From assembly GCA_002070215.1 (NCBI GenBank), contig MWCV01000001.1, forward strand, positions 62,001 through 126,000: 64,000 nt of DNA. Direction: 5' to 3'. Shown here one piece after another: positions 48,984-57,979 of this stretch (its first letter is position 1; the number at the start of each line of letters is the position of its first letter). The notes under the pieces are model-generated. The model was not told the DNA's origin and did not search any database. It was given only the letters and a program-made list of their open reading frames with translations. The stretch comes from Chloroflexi bacterium ADurb.Bin180. GTDB lineage: Bacteria > Chloroflexota > Anaerolineae > UBA2200. The position numbers and the translations under genes were made by a program.

Positions 48984-50510
48984 ATGCAATGGTCTGCAGC
49001 AGATCAATCTCGGAACGTGGCCGGCAAGAGAGATTGGTGTCTTTTCGACTCTCGGCCCACTCTGCTCGTAACCCTTGTCGTTGTCGTGGCACTGGGGTGG
49101 TTCTACGCACGAACTGGCACAGCCGTCAATCTGGAAATCGATGGCAGACTGTGGCGGGTGCGGACGCATCAGGGCGCTGTGTCGGCACTGCTGAGGGAAA
49201 TCGGGCTGCCTCTGCGCGACGAGGATGTGGTCGTTCCCGCTCTGGCCAGTGCCCTCTACGATGGCCAAACGGTGACCGTGCGGAGGGCAAGACAGGTCCT
49301 GATTGATGCTGACGGAGGACTGCTTACTCGACTCACGCACAGCCGCACCATAGGCCAGGTCCTGATGGAAGCGGGGCTCACAGTGGGTGCGTACGATGTG
49401 ATTACTATGGATGGCTCAGCTACCGCCATGGACGGACAGCTTCCTGAGCGGAGGTGGGAGCCACAGCGATGGCCATCGGTCACGAATGCTGCGCACAGTC
49501 AGAGGGCAGCTTCTTTGCCGGTTCGTGTCAAGGTGCAGCGGGCCGTTCCTCTCTCCATACGCGACGAGTCAGTCGAGACCACGGTCTACTCAGTCTCGAG
49601 AACGGTTGGCGAGGAGCTGTTGAAGCAGGGTATTGTACTCTACCTTGGTGATCGTGTTCAACCTATGCTGGGAAGCCTGCTCACCGCCGGGATGAATGTC
49701 GAGGTCGAGCGGGCCAAAGTAGTTGACCTGCGAGTTGATGGCGAGCAAATGCGGCTGCGTACGCAAGCTCGTGACGTGGCCTGGCTGCTCACTGAAGCCA
49801 ATGTGCACTTGCATGGCCAGGACTATGTAGTGCCAGGCCCGGACACGGAGGTAACACCGGGAATGTTGGTGAGGGTCGTACGCGTACTGGAGGACTGGGT
49901 TCAAGAGGCGGAGACCATCCCCTATGAGACGGTGTGGCGCTCTGATTCCGGGTTGGAACTGGACCAACTCCGCACGGATCAGACCGGCACGAACGGAGTG
50001 CGTAAGAGGCAGGTGCATTTTATCTACGAGGACGGGGTGCAGAAGAGCCGTGAGGTGGTCGAGGAGTGGGTGGAGAGGCAGCCAACAACCAAGATCATCT
50101 CCTATGGCACCAAGGTCGTGATCCGGGAGCTTGAGACTCCCGATGGCGTGGTTCGTTACTGGCGCAAGATTCGGGTTCTGGCTACCTCCTACAGTGCGGC
50201 GACCTCGGGTAAGACCAGAGACCATCCTGAGTATGGGATTACGCGACTCGGCTGGCGTGCGCGGAAGGGCATCATCGCCGTTGACCCGAAGGTGATCAAG
50301 CTGCGGACGAATATGTATGTGCCAGGCTACGGCGCAGGTATCGCTGGTGATACCGGAGGGATGATCAAGGGACGTTGGATCGACCTGTGCTACGAGGAAG
50401 ATGATCTAATACTGTGGAAGAAGTGGCTTGATGTCTACCTGCTCGAACCGGTGACGCCGGCAGCAGAGATCAACTACCTTCTGCCTGATACCCCGAGAGA
50501 GCGCCGCTAG
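48984..50510 (+). CDS. YabE/RpfB-like protein with DUF348, G5 and 3D domains
   Basis: A 508-residue anchored exported protein. A membrane helix lies at about residues 26-42 (TLLVTLVVVVALGWFYA). Repeated DUF348 segments follow (VRTHQGAVSALLREIGL near 55; TRLTHSRTIGQVLMEAGL near 112; a third near 205), then a G5 domain near 310-385 (ETIPYETV, KSREVVEEWVERQPTTKII). The C-terminal 3D domain (ATSYSAATSGKT; YGAGIAGDTGGMIKGRWIDL) is the fold of muralytic enzymes. The order with rsmA downstream echoes the Bacillus yabE-ksgA region. Confidence 0.85.
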   Translation: MQWSAADQSRNVAGKRDWCLFDSRPTLLVTLVVVVALGWFYARTGTAVNLEIDGRLWRVRTHQGAVSALLREIGLPLRDEDVVVPALASALYDGQTVTVRRARQVLIDADGGLLTRLTHSRTIGQVLMEAGLTVGAYDVITMDGSATAMDGQLPERRWEPQRWPSVTNAAHSQRAASLPVRVKVQRAVPLSIRDESVETTVYSVSRTVGEELLKQGIVLYLGDRVQPMLGSLLTAGMNVEVERAKVVDLRVDGEQMRLRTQARDVAWLLTEANVHLHGQDYVVPGPDTEVTPGMLVRVVRVLEDWVQEAETIPYETVWRSDSGLELDQLRTDQTGTNGVRKRQVHFIYEDGVQKSREVVEEWVERQPTTKIISYGTKVVIRELETPDGVVRYWRKIRVLATSYSAATSGKTRDHPEYGITRLGWRARKGIIAVDPKVIKLRTNMYVPGYGAGIAGDTGGMIKGRWIDLCYEEDDLILWKKWLDVYLLEPVTPAAEINYLLPDTPRERR

Positions 50511-50524
50511 GTCGGGGACGGACT

Positions 50525-51379
50525 ATGAACGTCAAGTCGCAGCTCCGCGACCTTAACGTGCGGCCACGGAAAGGCCTTGGTCAGAACTTTCTGGTCTCGC
50601 GGGGAGTTCTGGACCACATCGTCGACGCGGCTCAAGTCGCGGCGGAGGATGTGGTACTGGAGATCGGTCCGGGCCTGGGCGTGCTCACGCGTGCTCTCGC
50701 GGGTCGGGCAAAGCGCGTGGTGGCTGTTGAGATCGACCCGGTGCTCGTGGTCAACCTGCGTGAGCAACTGCAAGATTGTGGCAATGTCGAGATTGTCGGC
50801 GGGGATGTCCTGGCACTGGATGTGCCCAGGCTGATCATGGGGGACGTGCTGGCTATGCCTTCGGGCGGCACCTACAAAGTGGTTGCTAACATTCCCTACT
50901 ACATCACCTCGGCCGTGATACGCCGTCTGCTTGAGGCCAAACTCAAACCGTCCCTGATCGTGCTGATGGTACAGAAGGAGGTGGCCCAGCGAATCACGGC
51001 CGCGCCCGGTGAGATGAGCCTGCTGTCAGTGAGCGTTCAGTTCTATGGCACGCCTCGTCTAGTGCATCATGTTCCAGCAGGGGCGTTTTACCCTGTACCC
51101 AGGGTGGACTCGGCAATCCTGCGTATTGAACCGCGGGCTGACCCAAGGCTGGACGACAGCAAAGTCGACGGCTTTTTCCAGGTGGTTCGGGCAGGGTTTG
51201 GCCAGAAGCGAAAGCAGTTGCGCAACTCGCTGGCGCAGGGCCTGCGCCTGCCAGCGTCGGCAATTGACCAGGGGATGAGCAATGCGGCACTCGACCCGGA
51301 GCGACGCGCTCAGACCCTGAGCGTGGAGGAGTGGATTGCCCTCTATCGCGCGCTCGAAGTAGCGAAACAGGGCCGTTAG
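50525..51379 (+). CDS. rsmA: 16S rRNA dimethyladenosine transferase RsmA (KsgA)
   Basis: A 284-residue SAM-dependent enzyme that dimethylates two adjacent adenines near the 3' end of 16S rRNA. Visible motifs are RKGLGQNFLVSRGVLDHIV at 17-35, SAM motif I VLEIGPGLGVLTRALAG near 45, ISGD-like IVGGDVL near 92, and catalytic NIPYYITS near 125 (NxPY), followed by MVQKEVAQRI. It lies 14 bases after the G5/3D gene and overlaps the convergent C39-peptidase gene by 4 bases. Confidence 0.96.
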   Translation: MNVKSQLRDLNVRPRKGLGQNFLVSRGVLDHIVDAAQVAAEDVVLEIGPGLGVLTRALAGRAKRVVAVEIDPVLVVNLREQLQDCGNVEIVGGDVLALDVPRLIMGDVLAMPSGGTYKVVANIPYYITSAVIRRLLEAKLKPSLIVLMVQKEVAQRITAAPGEMSLLSVSVQFYGTPRLVHHVPAGAFYPVPRVDSAILRIEPRADPRLDDSKVDGFFQVVRAGFGQKRKQLRNSLAQGLRLPASAIDQGMSNAALDPERRAQTLSVEEWIALYRALEVAKQGR

Positions 51380-52266
51380 CTGCCAAGCGGGTCGACGAAT
51401 ACTGCCATTCGGTCGAAGAGATCCCAGTTGGGGAAACTGCGAACGTTGAAAGTCTGAATGCCCGTCTTTTGCGGGTAGGGGTCGTGCACGTCAAAAGTCC
51501 CGTCTTCGCGCACTCCGAAAACCACCCAGACATGCTCCCCGTACACCAGTAGCACATCTCCACTTGGCGTGCTGACAGTAGTCCTGGCCGCTTCACCCTG
51601 CTTGGTGACCCACACCATCACCGGATATCCAGCCAGTACAGCGGCAGCTACATCCTCGTAGCTTGCTTCGAGAGCTGCACGCGCCCGGAACCGCCGAATC
51701 GGCTGGTCCAAACCGCAGTGGTTGATGGTGTCGGCGACAGCAGGAGCGTACATGCCATAGTTATCCCAATTGATGGTTCCATCGGCGTGTTTGCTGTAGC
51801 CGGCGGGGTTGCCACGAAATCCGTGGAAAGGATTCTCGTCTCTGGGCGTGCATTCGAGCAACTCGGATTCAGATGGGGCCAGGCCCAGAATGCCAGCGAG
51901 CATCATGCGCATTCCGGCTATTTCACAGGATAGAGGAAGCTCCTGCAAGAACAGCGGTACATCGAGTTGACGCAAAGCCGCCGAAGTGGCTGTTGGAACT
52001 GGAGTGACCGTTGGCAGTGGAATTGGGGTCAAGGTAGCTGTGGCTGTTGGAGTAGCCGTGCCCGTCGACGTTGGGGTTGGACTGGACGTGACGGTTGGCG
52101 TGCAGGTCGCAGTGGCGGTTGCTGTAGACGTCGCGGTAGGTCCGACAATAGGCGGCCACTGGATACCATTGTGGCGCAGACCGCGATAAGCCCAACCGAG
52201 CATGACAAGGACGGCTAATGCAGCAAGCGAGAGCCAGATTACCAGGTGTGAGGGGCGACGGTTCAT
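51376..52266 (-). CDS. C39-family (YvpB-like) peptidase, membrane-anchored
   Basis: A 296-residue protein with an N-terminal membrane helix at about residues 8-27. A 60-residue Thr/Pro spacer of repeated ACC/ACT and CC codons (about 38-100) leads to a papain-fold domain. The nucleophile is likely the Cys in LPLSCEIAG near residue 113, and the catalytic His lies in YGEHVWVVFG near 247, followed by FDVHDPY with the Asp. It probably acts outside the membrane. Such domains also occur as bacteriocin-processing units, but no transporter is fused here. Confidence 0.78.
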   Translation of the reverse strand: MNRRPSHLVIWLSLAALAVLVMLGWAYRGLRHNGIQWPPIVGPTATSTATATATCTPTVTSSPTPTSTGTATPTATATLTPIPLPTVTPVPTATSAALRQLDVPLFLQELPLSCEIAGMRMMLAGILGLAPSESELLECTPRDENPFHGFRGNPAGYSKHADGTINWDNYGMYAPAVADTINHCGLDQPIRRFRARAALEASYEDVAAAVLAGYPVMVWVTKQGEAARTTVSTPSGDVLLVYGEHVWVVFGVREDGTFDVHDPYPQKTGIQTFNVRSFPNWDLFDRMAVFVDPLGS

Positions 52267-52551
52267 CTAGACCAACTCGATACGATAGTCATATACTTCC
52301 GAGTCCAATCTGTAGGATGAGATAGCTTCAACCACCTTGTTCAGCAGGCCGTGGGCATAGTCCCTATCGGAAGAAACGCAGGCGAGGCCCAGCGTTGCCG
52401 ACTGCCAGGCGGACAGTTCATCCACTTCGGCAATGGAGACGTTAAAGTCGTGCCTAACATGAGCAATGAGGCTTCTGAGCACCTGCCGTTTGTCCTTGAG
52501 GGAGTGGCTGGCAGGCAAGCGAAGTTGCAGGGTGCAGATGCCAATGATCAT
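52267..52551 (-). CDS. DUF503-domain protein
   Basis: A 94-residue protein matching the small family DUF503 (YlxP-like): MIIGICTLQLRLPASHSLKDKRQVLRSL at the start, SIAEVDELSAWQSATLGLACVS in the middle. Family members often sit in the infB-rbfA region and are possibly RNA or ribosome associated, which is not the case here. It lies between the molybdoenzyme and C39 genes and ends directly before the C39 start codon, so it shares their transcript. Confidence 0.85.
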   Translation of the reverse strand: MIIGICTLQLRLPASHSLKDKRQVLRSLIAHVRHDFNVSIAEVDELSAWQSATLGLACVSSDRDYAHGLLNKVVEAISSYRLDSEVYDYRIELV

Positions 52552-52560
52552 CAGGTGTGC

Positions 52561-55314
52561 CTAACGGCGAAGGGTTTCGAGGACACGCTGCGGCGTGGCG
52601 GGCAGCGAATAGATGCGCCCGCCAGTGGCATTGAAAATGGCATTGGTGATTGCTGCAGCGGTGGGAATGAGCGTGATCTCGCCAACGCCCTTGGCCCCGT
52701 AGGGTCCGGTGCTCACTGGTTCCTCGACGAACAGCACAGTGATCTCCGGCTTGTCCGCTGCTTTGGCCAGGTGGTACTTGGCCAGAGTAGTGGCCTGCGG
52801 AATACCCCCGACCTGTTTGAACTCTTCGAACAGAGCCAGACTCAGACTCATCATCACTCCGCCTTCGATCTGACCACTGAGCGCTAGTGGGTTGATGACC
52901 CGGCCAATGTCGTGGGCAGCCACGATGCGCAGTACTTTGACCTCGCCGGTCTCGGTATTGACCTCGACCTGGGCGGCCTGCGTGGCAAAACTGAAGGCGA
53001 TGTGGGCATCTCCAGGCTCTCCCAAGCGTACCGTCGGAGGAGCCGTGTAGATAGCTTGAGCTGTTAGAGTCCGGCCCTCGTTGATCGCCAGGTTGATAGC
53101 GCTGGCGAGCGAGATTGATCTGTCACCTGCTGTCACTCGTCCATTTCTGAGGATGATCGAGTCGGGAGGTACCTGCAGCTCCTCGGACGCCGCGCTGAGC
53201 AAAGAGTGGCGCACCTGTCCTGCGGCCAGCCGGACGGCATTACCGGTGATAAAGGTCTGTCTGGATGCGGTGGTGGCCCCTCCATCGGGGGTCAAAGCAG
53301 TGTCTGCCAGCAGCACATCGACTTGTTCGTATTCGACCCCAAGTTCTTCTGCTGCGATCTGTGCGACGACGCCGACGACCCCCTGCCCGATCTCCGCTGC
53401 TCCGGCCCGCACGCGCACGCGGCAGTCAGGGCACAATTCAACTACCGCACCCGCCGAGTCAGGAATGCCACCACCGAGACCGGTGTTCTTATACGCCGAC
53501 GCGACGCCCCAGGCGCGCACCCACGGACCAACGGCAGGGCTGGCAGGTGCGCCACAGGGCCGCAGGATGTCCGCCTGGCCATCGACCTGGCGCACAAAAG
53601 TTTCGACCTGATCCAGGGTTTGCAGCAAGCCTACGCTTTCTCGCAGCACCTGCCCGGTGGCAGTCGCGGAGCCGACTCGTAGTGCGTTGCGCCGTCGAAT
53701 CTCCAGAGGCGAAATGCCAAGTTCCCTGGCCATGATGTCCATCTGGCTTTCGATGGCAAAGTTGGACTGTGGCACGCCAAACCCGCGGAAGGCGCCAGTA
53801 GGGACGTTGTTGGTGTAGGCAACCTTGCAGTCGATAGCCACGTTCGGAATCTCGTACGGCCCCGCGGCATGGGTGGCTGTGCGGGTCATCACTGGCTCGC
53901 TGAGAGAGGCATAGGCCCCGGCATCGCCCAGGATCTCGGCCTGCACCGCAACAACTCGGCCGTCAGGGCGTGCAGCCGTCTTCAGATGCACTCTGGCCGA
54001 ATGGCGCTTGGGATGAGCGATCATGGATTCCTGGCGCGTGTAGACGAGTTTCACTGGCCGCTTGAGCAGCCACGCTGCCAGAGCGACGTGAATTTGTCCG
54101 GCGATATCCTCCTTGCCGCCAAACGCCCCACCGACGCTGGTCTGGATCACTCGCACCTGGTCAGCAGGCAAATCCAGCGAAGCAGCGATCTGCTGCTGAT
54201 CGCCAAATGGAATCTGCGAACCCACGTAGACCAGTACATTGCCGCCTTCGTCTACGGTAGCAAGGGCGGCTTCTGGCTCCAGAAAGGCGTGATCCGCGCT
54301 GGGAACATAGTATTCTCGTTCCACAACAAGGAGGTCAGGTCCAAACGCCTCATCGACCTGCCCCTTGGTCACCACGATGTGCTTGAGAAGGTTCCCATCC
54401 TCGTGTATCGCCACAGCGCCGGCTGCCAGTGCTTCCTCAGGGCGGCCAATGACAGGGAGCGGCTCATAGTCGACGCGGATTTGCTGAAGAGCTTCTTCTG
54501 CCTGGCGTTCTGATTCGGCAACAACCAGAGCTATGGCATCGCCAAGATACCTCACCTTGTTGGAGGCGAACACCGGCCAGTCGGGACGAACTACGCCGTG
54601 ATTCTGGCGACCAGGGACATCAGGGTGCGTGAGGATGCGCACCACACCGGGACAAGCCTGTGCTCGTGTGGTATCGATGCCCAGTAGGCGAGCATGGGGG
54701 TACTGGCTGCGCAGCACCTTCGCGAAAAGCATGCCTGGCAAGCTTAGGTCAGCGGCAAAGGTAGCTGCGCCAGTGGCCTTGGCTATGGCGTCAGGCCTTG
54801 GGAGAGGTCTTCCTACAACAGCCAGAGGTGCGGCCACGGCAGGCACGGCAACCGGAGCAGGCTGCATCAAGCTCTTGATGGCGGCGATGATACGTTCGTA
54901 GCCAGTGCAGCGACAGAGGTTGTGCGAAAGAGCCTGAAGGATCTCCTGGCGTGATGGAGAAGGATTGCTCTCAAGCAGAGCCACGGCGGACATGATCATG
55001 CCGGGCGTGCAAAAGCCGCACTGAATTGCCCCGTGCTCAACAAACGCCCGCTGCAGTGGGTGCAGCTTGCCCTCTTTGGCCAGGCCCTCGATGGTGCGCA
55101 CCCGGGCGCCTTCGGCCCGCCTGGCTAGAAAGGTGCACGACCGGACGGCCTTGCCATTGATGATGACCGTGCAGGCACCGCAGTGCCCCTGATTGCAGCC
55201 GTTCTTTGTCCCTGTCAGGTGTAACTGGTCGCGCAACACCTCAAGCAGAGTCGTCTTTGGTTCAACCTCGACTTCGCAGGCACGACCGTTGACGTACAGG
55301 GCTATCTTCGACAT
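52561..55314 (-). CDS. Xanthine-dehydrogenase-family enzyme: 2Fe-2S and molybdopterin domains fused
   Basis: A 917-residue fusion. Residues 1-80 carry a plant-type 2Fe-2S cluster (GCNQGHCGAC) and residues 95-155 the second cluster (CGFCTPGMI, then CRCTGYE). The rest is the molybdopterin subunit, with GGAFGGKED near 400, GAFRGFGVPQ near 505 and the active-site glutamate in GAKGVGE near 877. It should hydroxylate a heterocycle or aldehyde. No FAD subunit is nearby, so electrons may pass to another carrier. Start 55314 follows the family N-terminus; the upstream gene ends 4 bases before. Confidence 0.88.
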   Translation of the reverse strand: MSKIALYVNGRACEVEVEPKTTLLEVLRDQLHLTGTKNGCNQGHCGACTVIINGKAVRSCTFLARRAEGARVRTIEGLAKEGKLHPLQRAFVEHGAIQCGFCTPGMIMSAVALLESNPSPSRQEILQALSHNLCRCTGYERIIAAIKSLMQPAPVAVPAVAAPLAVVGRPLPRPDAIAKATGAATFAADLSLPGMLFAKVLRSQYPHARLLGIDTTRAQACPGVVRILTHPDVPGRQNHGVVRPDWPVFASNKVRYLGDAIALVVAESERQAEEALQQIRVDYEPLPVIGRPEEALAAGAVAIHEDGNLLKHIVVTKGQVDEAFGPDLLVVEREYYVPSADHAFLEPEAALATVDEGGNVLVYVGSQIPFGDQQQIAASLDLPADQVRVIQTSVGGAFGGKEDIAGQIHVALAAWLLKRPVKLVYTRQESMIAHPKRHSARVHLKTAARPDGRVVAVQAEILGDAGAYASLSEPVMTRTATHAAGPYEIPNVAIDCKVAYTNNVPTGAFRGFGVPQSNFAIESQMDIMARELGISPLEIRRRNALRVGSATATGQVLRESVGLLQTLDQVETFVRQVDGQADILRPCGAPASPAVGPWVRAWGVASAYKNTGLGGGIPDSAGAVVELCPDCRVRVRAGAAEIGQGVVGVVAQIAAEELGVEYEQVDVLLADTALTPDGGATTASRQTFITGNAVRLAAGQVRHSLLSAASEELQVPPDSIILRNGRVTAGDRSISLASAINLAINEGRTLTAQAIYTAPPTVRLGEPGDAHIAFSFATQAAQVEVNTETGEVKVLRIVAAHDIGRVINPLALSGQIEGGVMMSLSLALFEEFKQVGGIPQATTLAKYHLAKAADKPEITVLFVEEPVSTGPYGAKGVGEITLIPTAAAITNAIFNATGGRIYSLPATPQRVLETLRR

Positions 55315-55318
55315 GGAG

Positions 55319-57487
55319 CTAGACCCTGGCACCTGAACGGGCCTTGAGAGCCAGAAGAACATCTTCGGCCTTGACAGGAATCTTGTTGAACCACAGCCCG
55401 GTGGCATCGTGAATGGCGTCGAGGATGGCCGGAGCGAGTAGCATCATGGTCATTTCACCTACGCCGCGGGCACCATATGGTCCCAGAGGATCGGTGATCT
55501 CAAGCAACTGCGAGGTGATGTGCTGCGGAACGTCCATCGACGTCGGAATCAAGTACTCCGAGAGGCGGCGTGTCTTGATCAAGCCCTCTAGCTGAACAAA
55601 GTCCTCGATCAAGGCCCAGCCCTGGGCCATGACCACACCGCCATCGACCTGGCCTTCCGTTGTCTGAGGGTTCAGGGTCTTGCCTGTGTCGTGGGCAGCG
55701 ACCACACTCGTGAGCGCCACCTCACCAGTCTCCATATCGACCTCGACGTTCGCCACCTGGCTGGCATAGCCATAGCTAAAGTTGGGCTCGCAGGCGCCTG
55801 TGACCGGGTCAAAAGGTGTTGTCTTGGGACCGTGGTAGGTGTAGTTGATGGTGCAGGGCCGTTGGCCCGCTTTCCAGGCCTGGAGAGCACGTTCGCAGGC
55901 TCCCTTGACTGCGTTGCCGGACATGAAAGAGTGCCGCGAGGCAGACGCACTACCGGCATTGGGCACGACCGCCGTGTCCAGCTCATGCATTACGACTGCA
56001 TCATAGGGTATGCCCAGGGCCTCGGCTGCAACCTGAGCCAGGATGGTATTGACCCCCTGGCCCACCTCAGAGGCCCCGATCTTGATGGTGGCTTGTTCGA
56101 TGTGGTCTGTACCTGTCAGCTCGACAATACAAGTGGCATGTTCGGCAAAACCAAAACTGTAGCCGACGTTCTTCCATCCACAGGCTAACCCAACGCCGAG
56201 GGACTTGCTCGGGGATGATGGTCGCGGCCTCTGAGGTCCGTGGTCTGACCAGCCGGCGGCTTCTGTGACCTCTGCCAGGGTCTCGCGGATGCCAACGCCG
56301 GCAGGCACGACAGATCCTGTCGGTAGCAGCGAGCCTTCGGTGAGCACATTCTTCATCCGCAGCACAGACGGGTCCATATCCAGCGCGGCAGCGAGCTTGG
56401 ACATCTGCAGCTCTGCGGCAAAGATGGCCTGCGGTGCTCCAAAACCGCGCATGGCCCCGGTGCGGAGGTTGTTGGTGTAGACCACGTGGCCATCCACATG
56501 GACGTTGGGAACCTGGTAAGGTCCTGTAGCCAGGAGCACCGCGTTAGCCAGGACGGCCGTCGATGAGGAGGCGTATGCGCCACAGTCGGCGATGAGCTCT
56601 ACTTCCATAGCGGTGAGCTTGCCATCCCTGGTAGCCCCGACTTTGTGGTGTATGTAGAAGGAATGTCTCTTGTGATGACCGCGGATAGACTCTTCACGGT
56701 TCCAGACGAGCTTGACCGGACGATTGAGCTTCCAGGCAGCCAGGCAGAGGACGAGCTGCACTGACAGGTCTTCGCGGCCGCCAAAGGCTCCACCAACGGG
56801 GGTGTAGATGACACGGATCTTGTCTTGCGGCAAATCGAGGGCATGCGCAATCTGATGTACGTCATCGTGCGCCCATTGCCCCGCAGAACGCACAGTTACG
56901 TTGCCCTCTTCATCAATATAGCCAACACCTGCTTCGGGCTGAAGAAACGCGTGCTCAGTAAGGGGGGTGAAGTAGTCGTCCTCGATGATCACGTCAGCAT
57001 GGGCAAATCCCGCCTTGATATCACCATGGCGGATATGGTAAGATTGGAGGATATTGCTCTCGCGGTCGTGGATCAGCGGTGCTCCTGGTTTCATTGCCTC
57101 GCGAGGGTCAGTGACGAGGGGGAGGTCCTCATAGTTGACCTTGATCAGCTCTCTGGCCTGGCCGGCCAGCTCTTCGGTTTCGGCGACAACCATGGCGATG
57201 GGGTCGCCAACAGAGCGCACGAGGTCATAGCTGAACACCGGTTGATCGGCAAAGACCAACCCAAACTCGTTATGTGGGACATCCTTGCCGGTGAAAACGG
57301 CAAGAACGCCCGGATACGCTTCAGCAGCGCTGGTGTCAATGCGAATGCGCGCGTGTGGGTGCTCGCTCCACAGCATCTTGGCGTAGGCCTGTCCGGGCAT
57401 GTTGAGATCGCCAGGATACTTCAGGTGGCCGGTGACCTTGTCGAGAACGTCATTGCGCGGTAGCGGCTTGCCAATACTCTCAGCCAT
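55319..57487 (-). CDS. Xanthine-dehydrogenase-family molybdopterin-binding subunit
   Basis: A 722-residue molybdenum hydroxylase large subunit without its own iron-sulfur domain. It opens KPLPRNDVLDKVTGHLKYPGDL, and has GGAFGGRED near residue 230, GAMRGFGAPQ near 338, AGSASASRHSFMSGNAV near 510 and the glutamate motif GARGVGE near 677. It resembles the adjacent fusion protein in outline, so an old duplication is likely. GGAGG precedes the ATG at 57487. It is first in the operon with the fusion, DUF503 and C39 genes. Confidence 0.88.
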   Translation of the reverse strand: MAESIGKPLPRNDVLDKVTGHLKYPGDLNMPGQAYAKMLWSEHPHARIRIDTSAAEAYPGVLAVFTGKDVPHNEFGLVFADQPVFSYDLVRSVGDPIAMVVAETEELAGQARELIKVNYEDLPLVTDPREAMKPGAPLIHDRESNILQSYHIRHGDIKAGFAHADVIIEDDYFTPLTEHAFLQPEAGVGYIDEEGNVTVRSAGQWAHDDVHQIAHALDLPQDKIRVIYTPVGGAFGGREDLSVQLVLCLAAWKLNRPVKLVWNREESIRGHHKRHSFYIHHKVGATRDGKLTAMEVELIADCGAYASSSTAVLANAVLLATGPYQVPNVHVDGHVVYTNNLRTGAMRGFGAPQAIFAAELQMSKLAAALDMDPSVLRMKNVLTEGSLLPTGSVVPAGVGIRETLAEVTEAAGWSDHGPQRPRPSSPSKSLGVGLACGWKNVGYSFGFAEHATCIVELTGTDHIEQATIKIGASEVGQGVNTILAQVAAEALGIPYDAVVMHELDTAVVPNAGSASASRHSFMSGNAVKGACERALQAWKAGQRPCTINYTYHGPKTTPFDPVTGACEPNFSYGYASQVANVEVDMETGEVALTSVVAAHDTGKTLNPQTTEGQVDGGVVMAQGWALIEDFVQLEGLIKTRRLSEYLIPTSMDVPQHITSQLLEITDPLGPYGARGVGEMTMMLLAPAILDAIHDATGLWFNKIPVKAEDVLLALKARSGARV

Positions 57488-57585
57488 GGGGACCTCCGAT
57501 GTCTGCTGTCAGAGGACTGACTGCTGTTCTGGTGTAATTCTACAGATATCGGCTCGAATTACCAAGACAGGTGCGAGGGGGCATT

Positions 57586-57613
57586 TTGACATTTGGCTTC
57601 CCGCCGCTATAAT
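57586..57613 (+). promoter_or_regulatory. rpsU promoter
   Basis: Perfect TTGACA (57586-57591) and perfect TATAAT (57608-57613), spacer 16 bases, about 70 bases before the TTG start of rpsU. Confidence 0.8.
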
Positions 57614-57680
57614 CGTGCGTCCGAGTGAACGGCCCGTGGTAATCGCGCTGCCACTGGCTGGCAAGAGGGGAGGGGAGCAT

Positions 57681-57881
57681 TTGACGCAGGTCATCATCGA
57701 CAAGGAAGAAGCCTTTGAGAGCGCGCTGCGGCGATTCAACAAGAAGGTGCAGCAAGACCGCGTGCTGTCAGAGGTCCGTCGTCGGCGCTTTTACGAGAAG
57801 CCGAGCGTTCTACGCAAGAAGAAGGAAGCTGCAAAGCGGCGCAAGAGCCGCAAGCAGACGATGAAGCATCAGTACGACTAG
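57681..57881 (+). CDS. rpsU: Small-subunit ribosomal protein S21
   Basis: A 66-residue basic protein that assembles late on the 30S platform. It begins TQVIIDKEEAFESALRRFNKKVQQD and has SEVRRRRFYEKPSVLRKKKEAAKRRKSRK, the family pattern in full. The start is TTG 57681 with GGGGAGG upstream. The frame is open far back, but the family starts here. It is followed by pgpH and ybeY, a frequent grouping. Confidence 0.95.
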   Translation: MTQVIIDKEEAFESALRRFNKKVQQDRVLSEVRRRRFYEKPSVLRKKKEAAKRRKSRKQTMKHQYD

Positions 57882-57979
57882 GGTCTCTGGATCAGTTTGG
57901 TGCTGCGGTTGGCCGGGTTGTAGAGGAACGTGACCATGTGGGAAACCATAGAACGCTCAGTTCCGAAGGCCCTTCCTGA

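Noticed and set aside
51967-52189. Short tandem repeats encoding Thr/Pro, first considered as a DNA repeat or CRISPR-like array
   Set aside because: They are irregular in length and lie in frame in the spacer of the C39 peptidase; similar spacers occur in the PA14 protein at 60450-60600.
52561-57487. Molybdenum hydroxylases as selenocysteine proteins
   Set aside because: Both frames are open without in-frame TGA, and selenium in this family, where present, is a labile ligand rather than selenocysteine.
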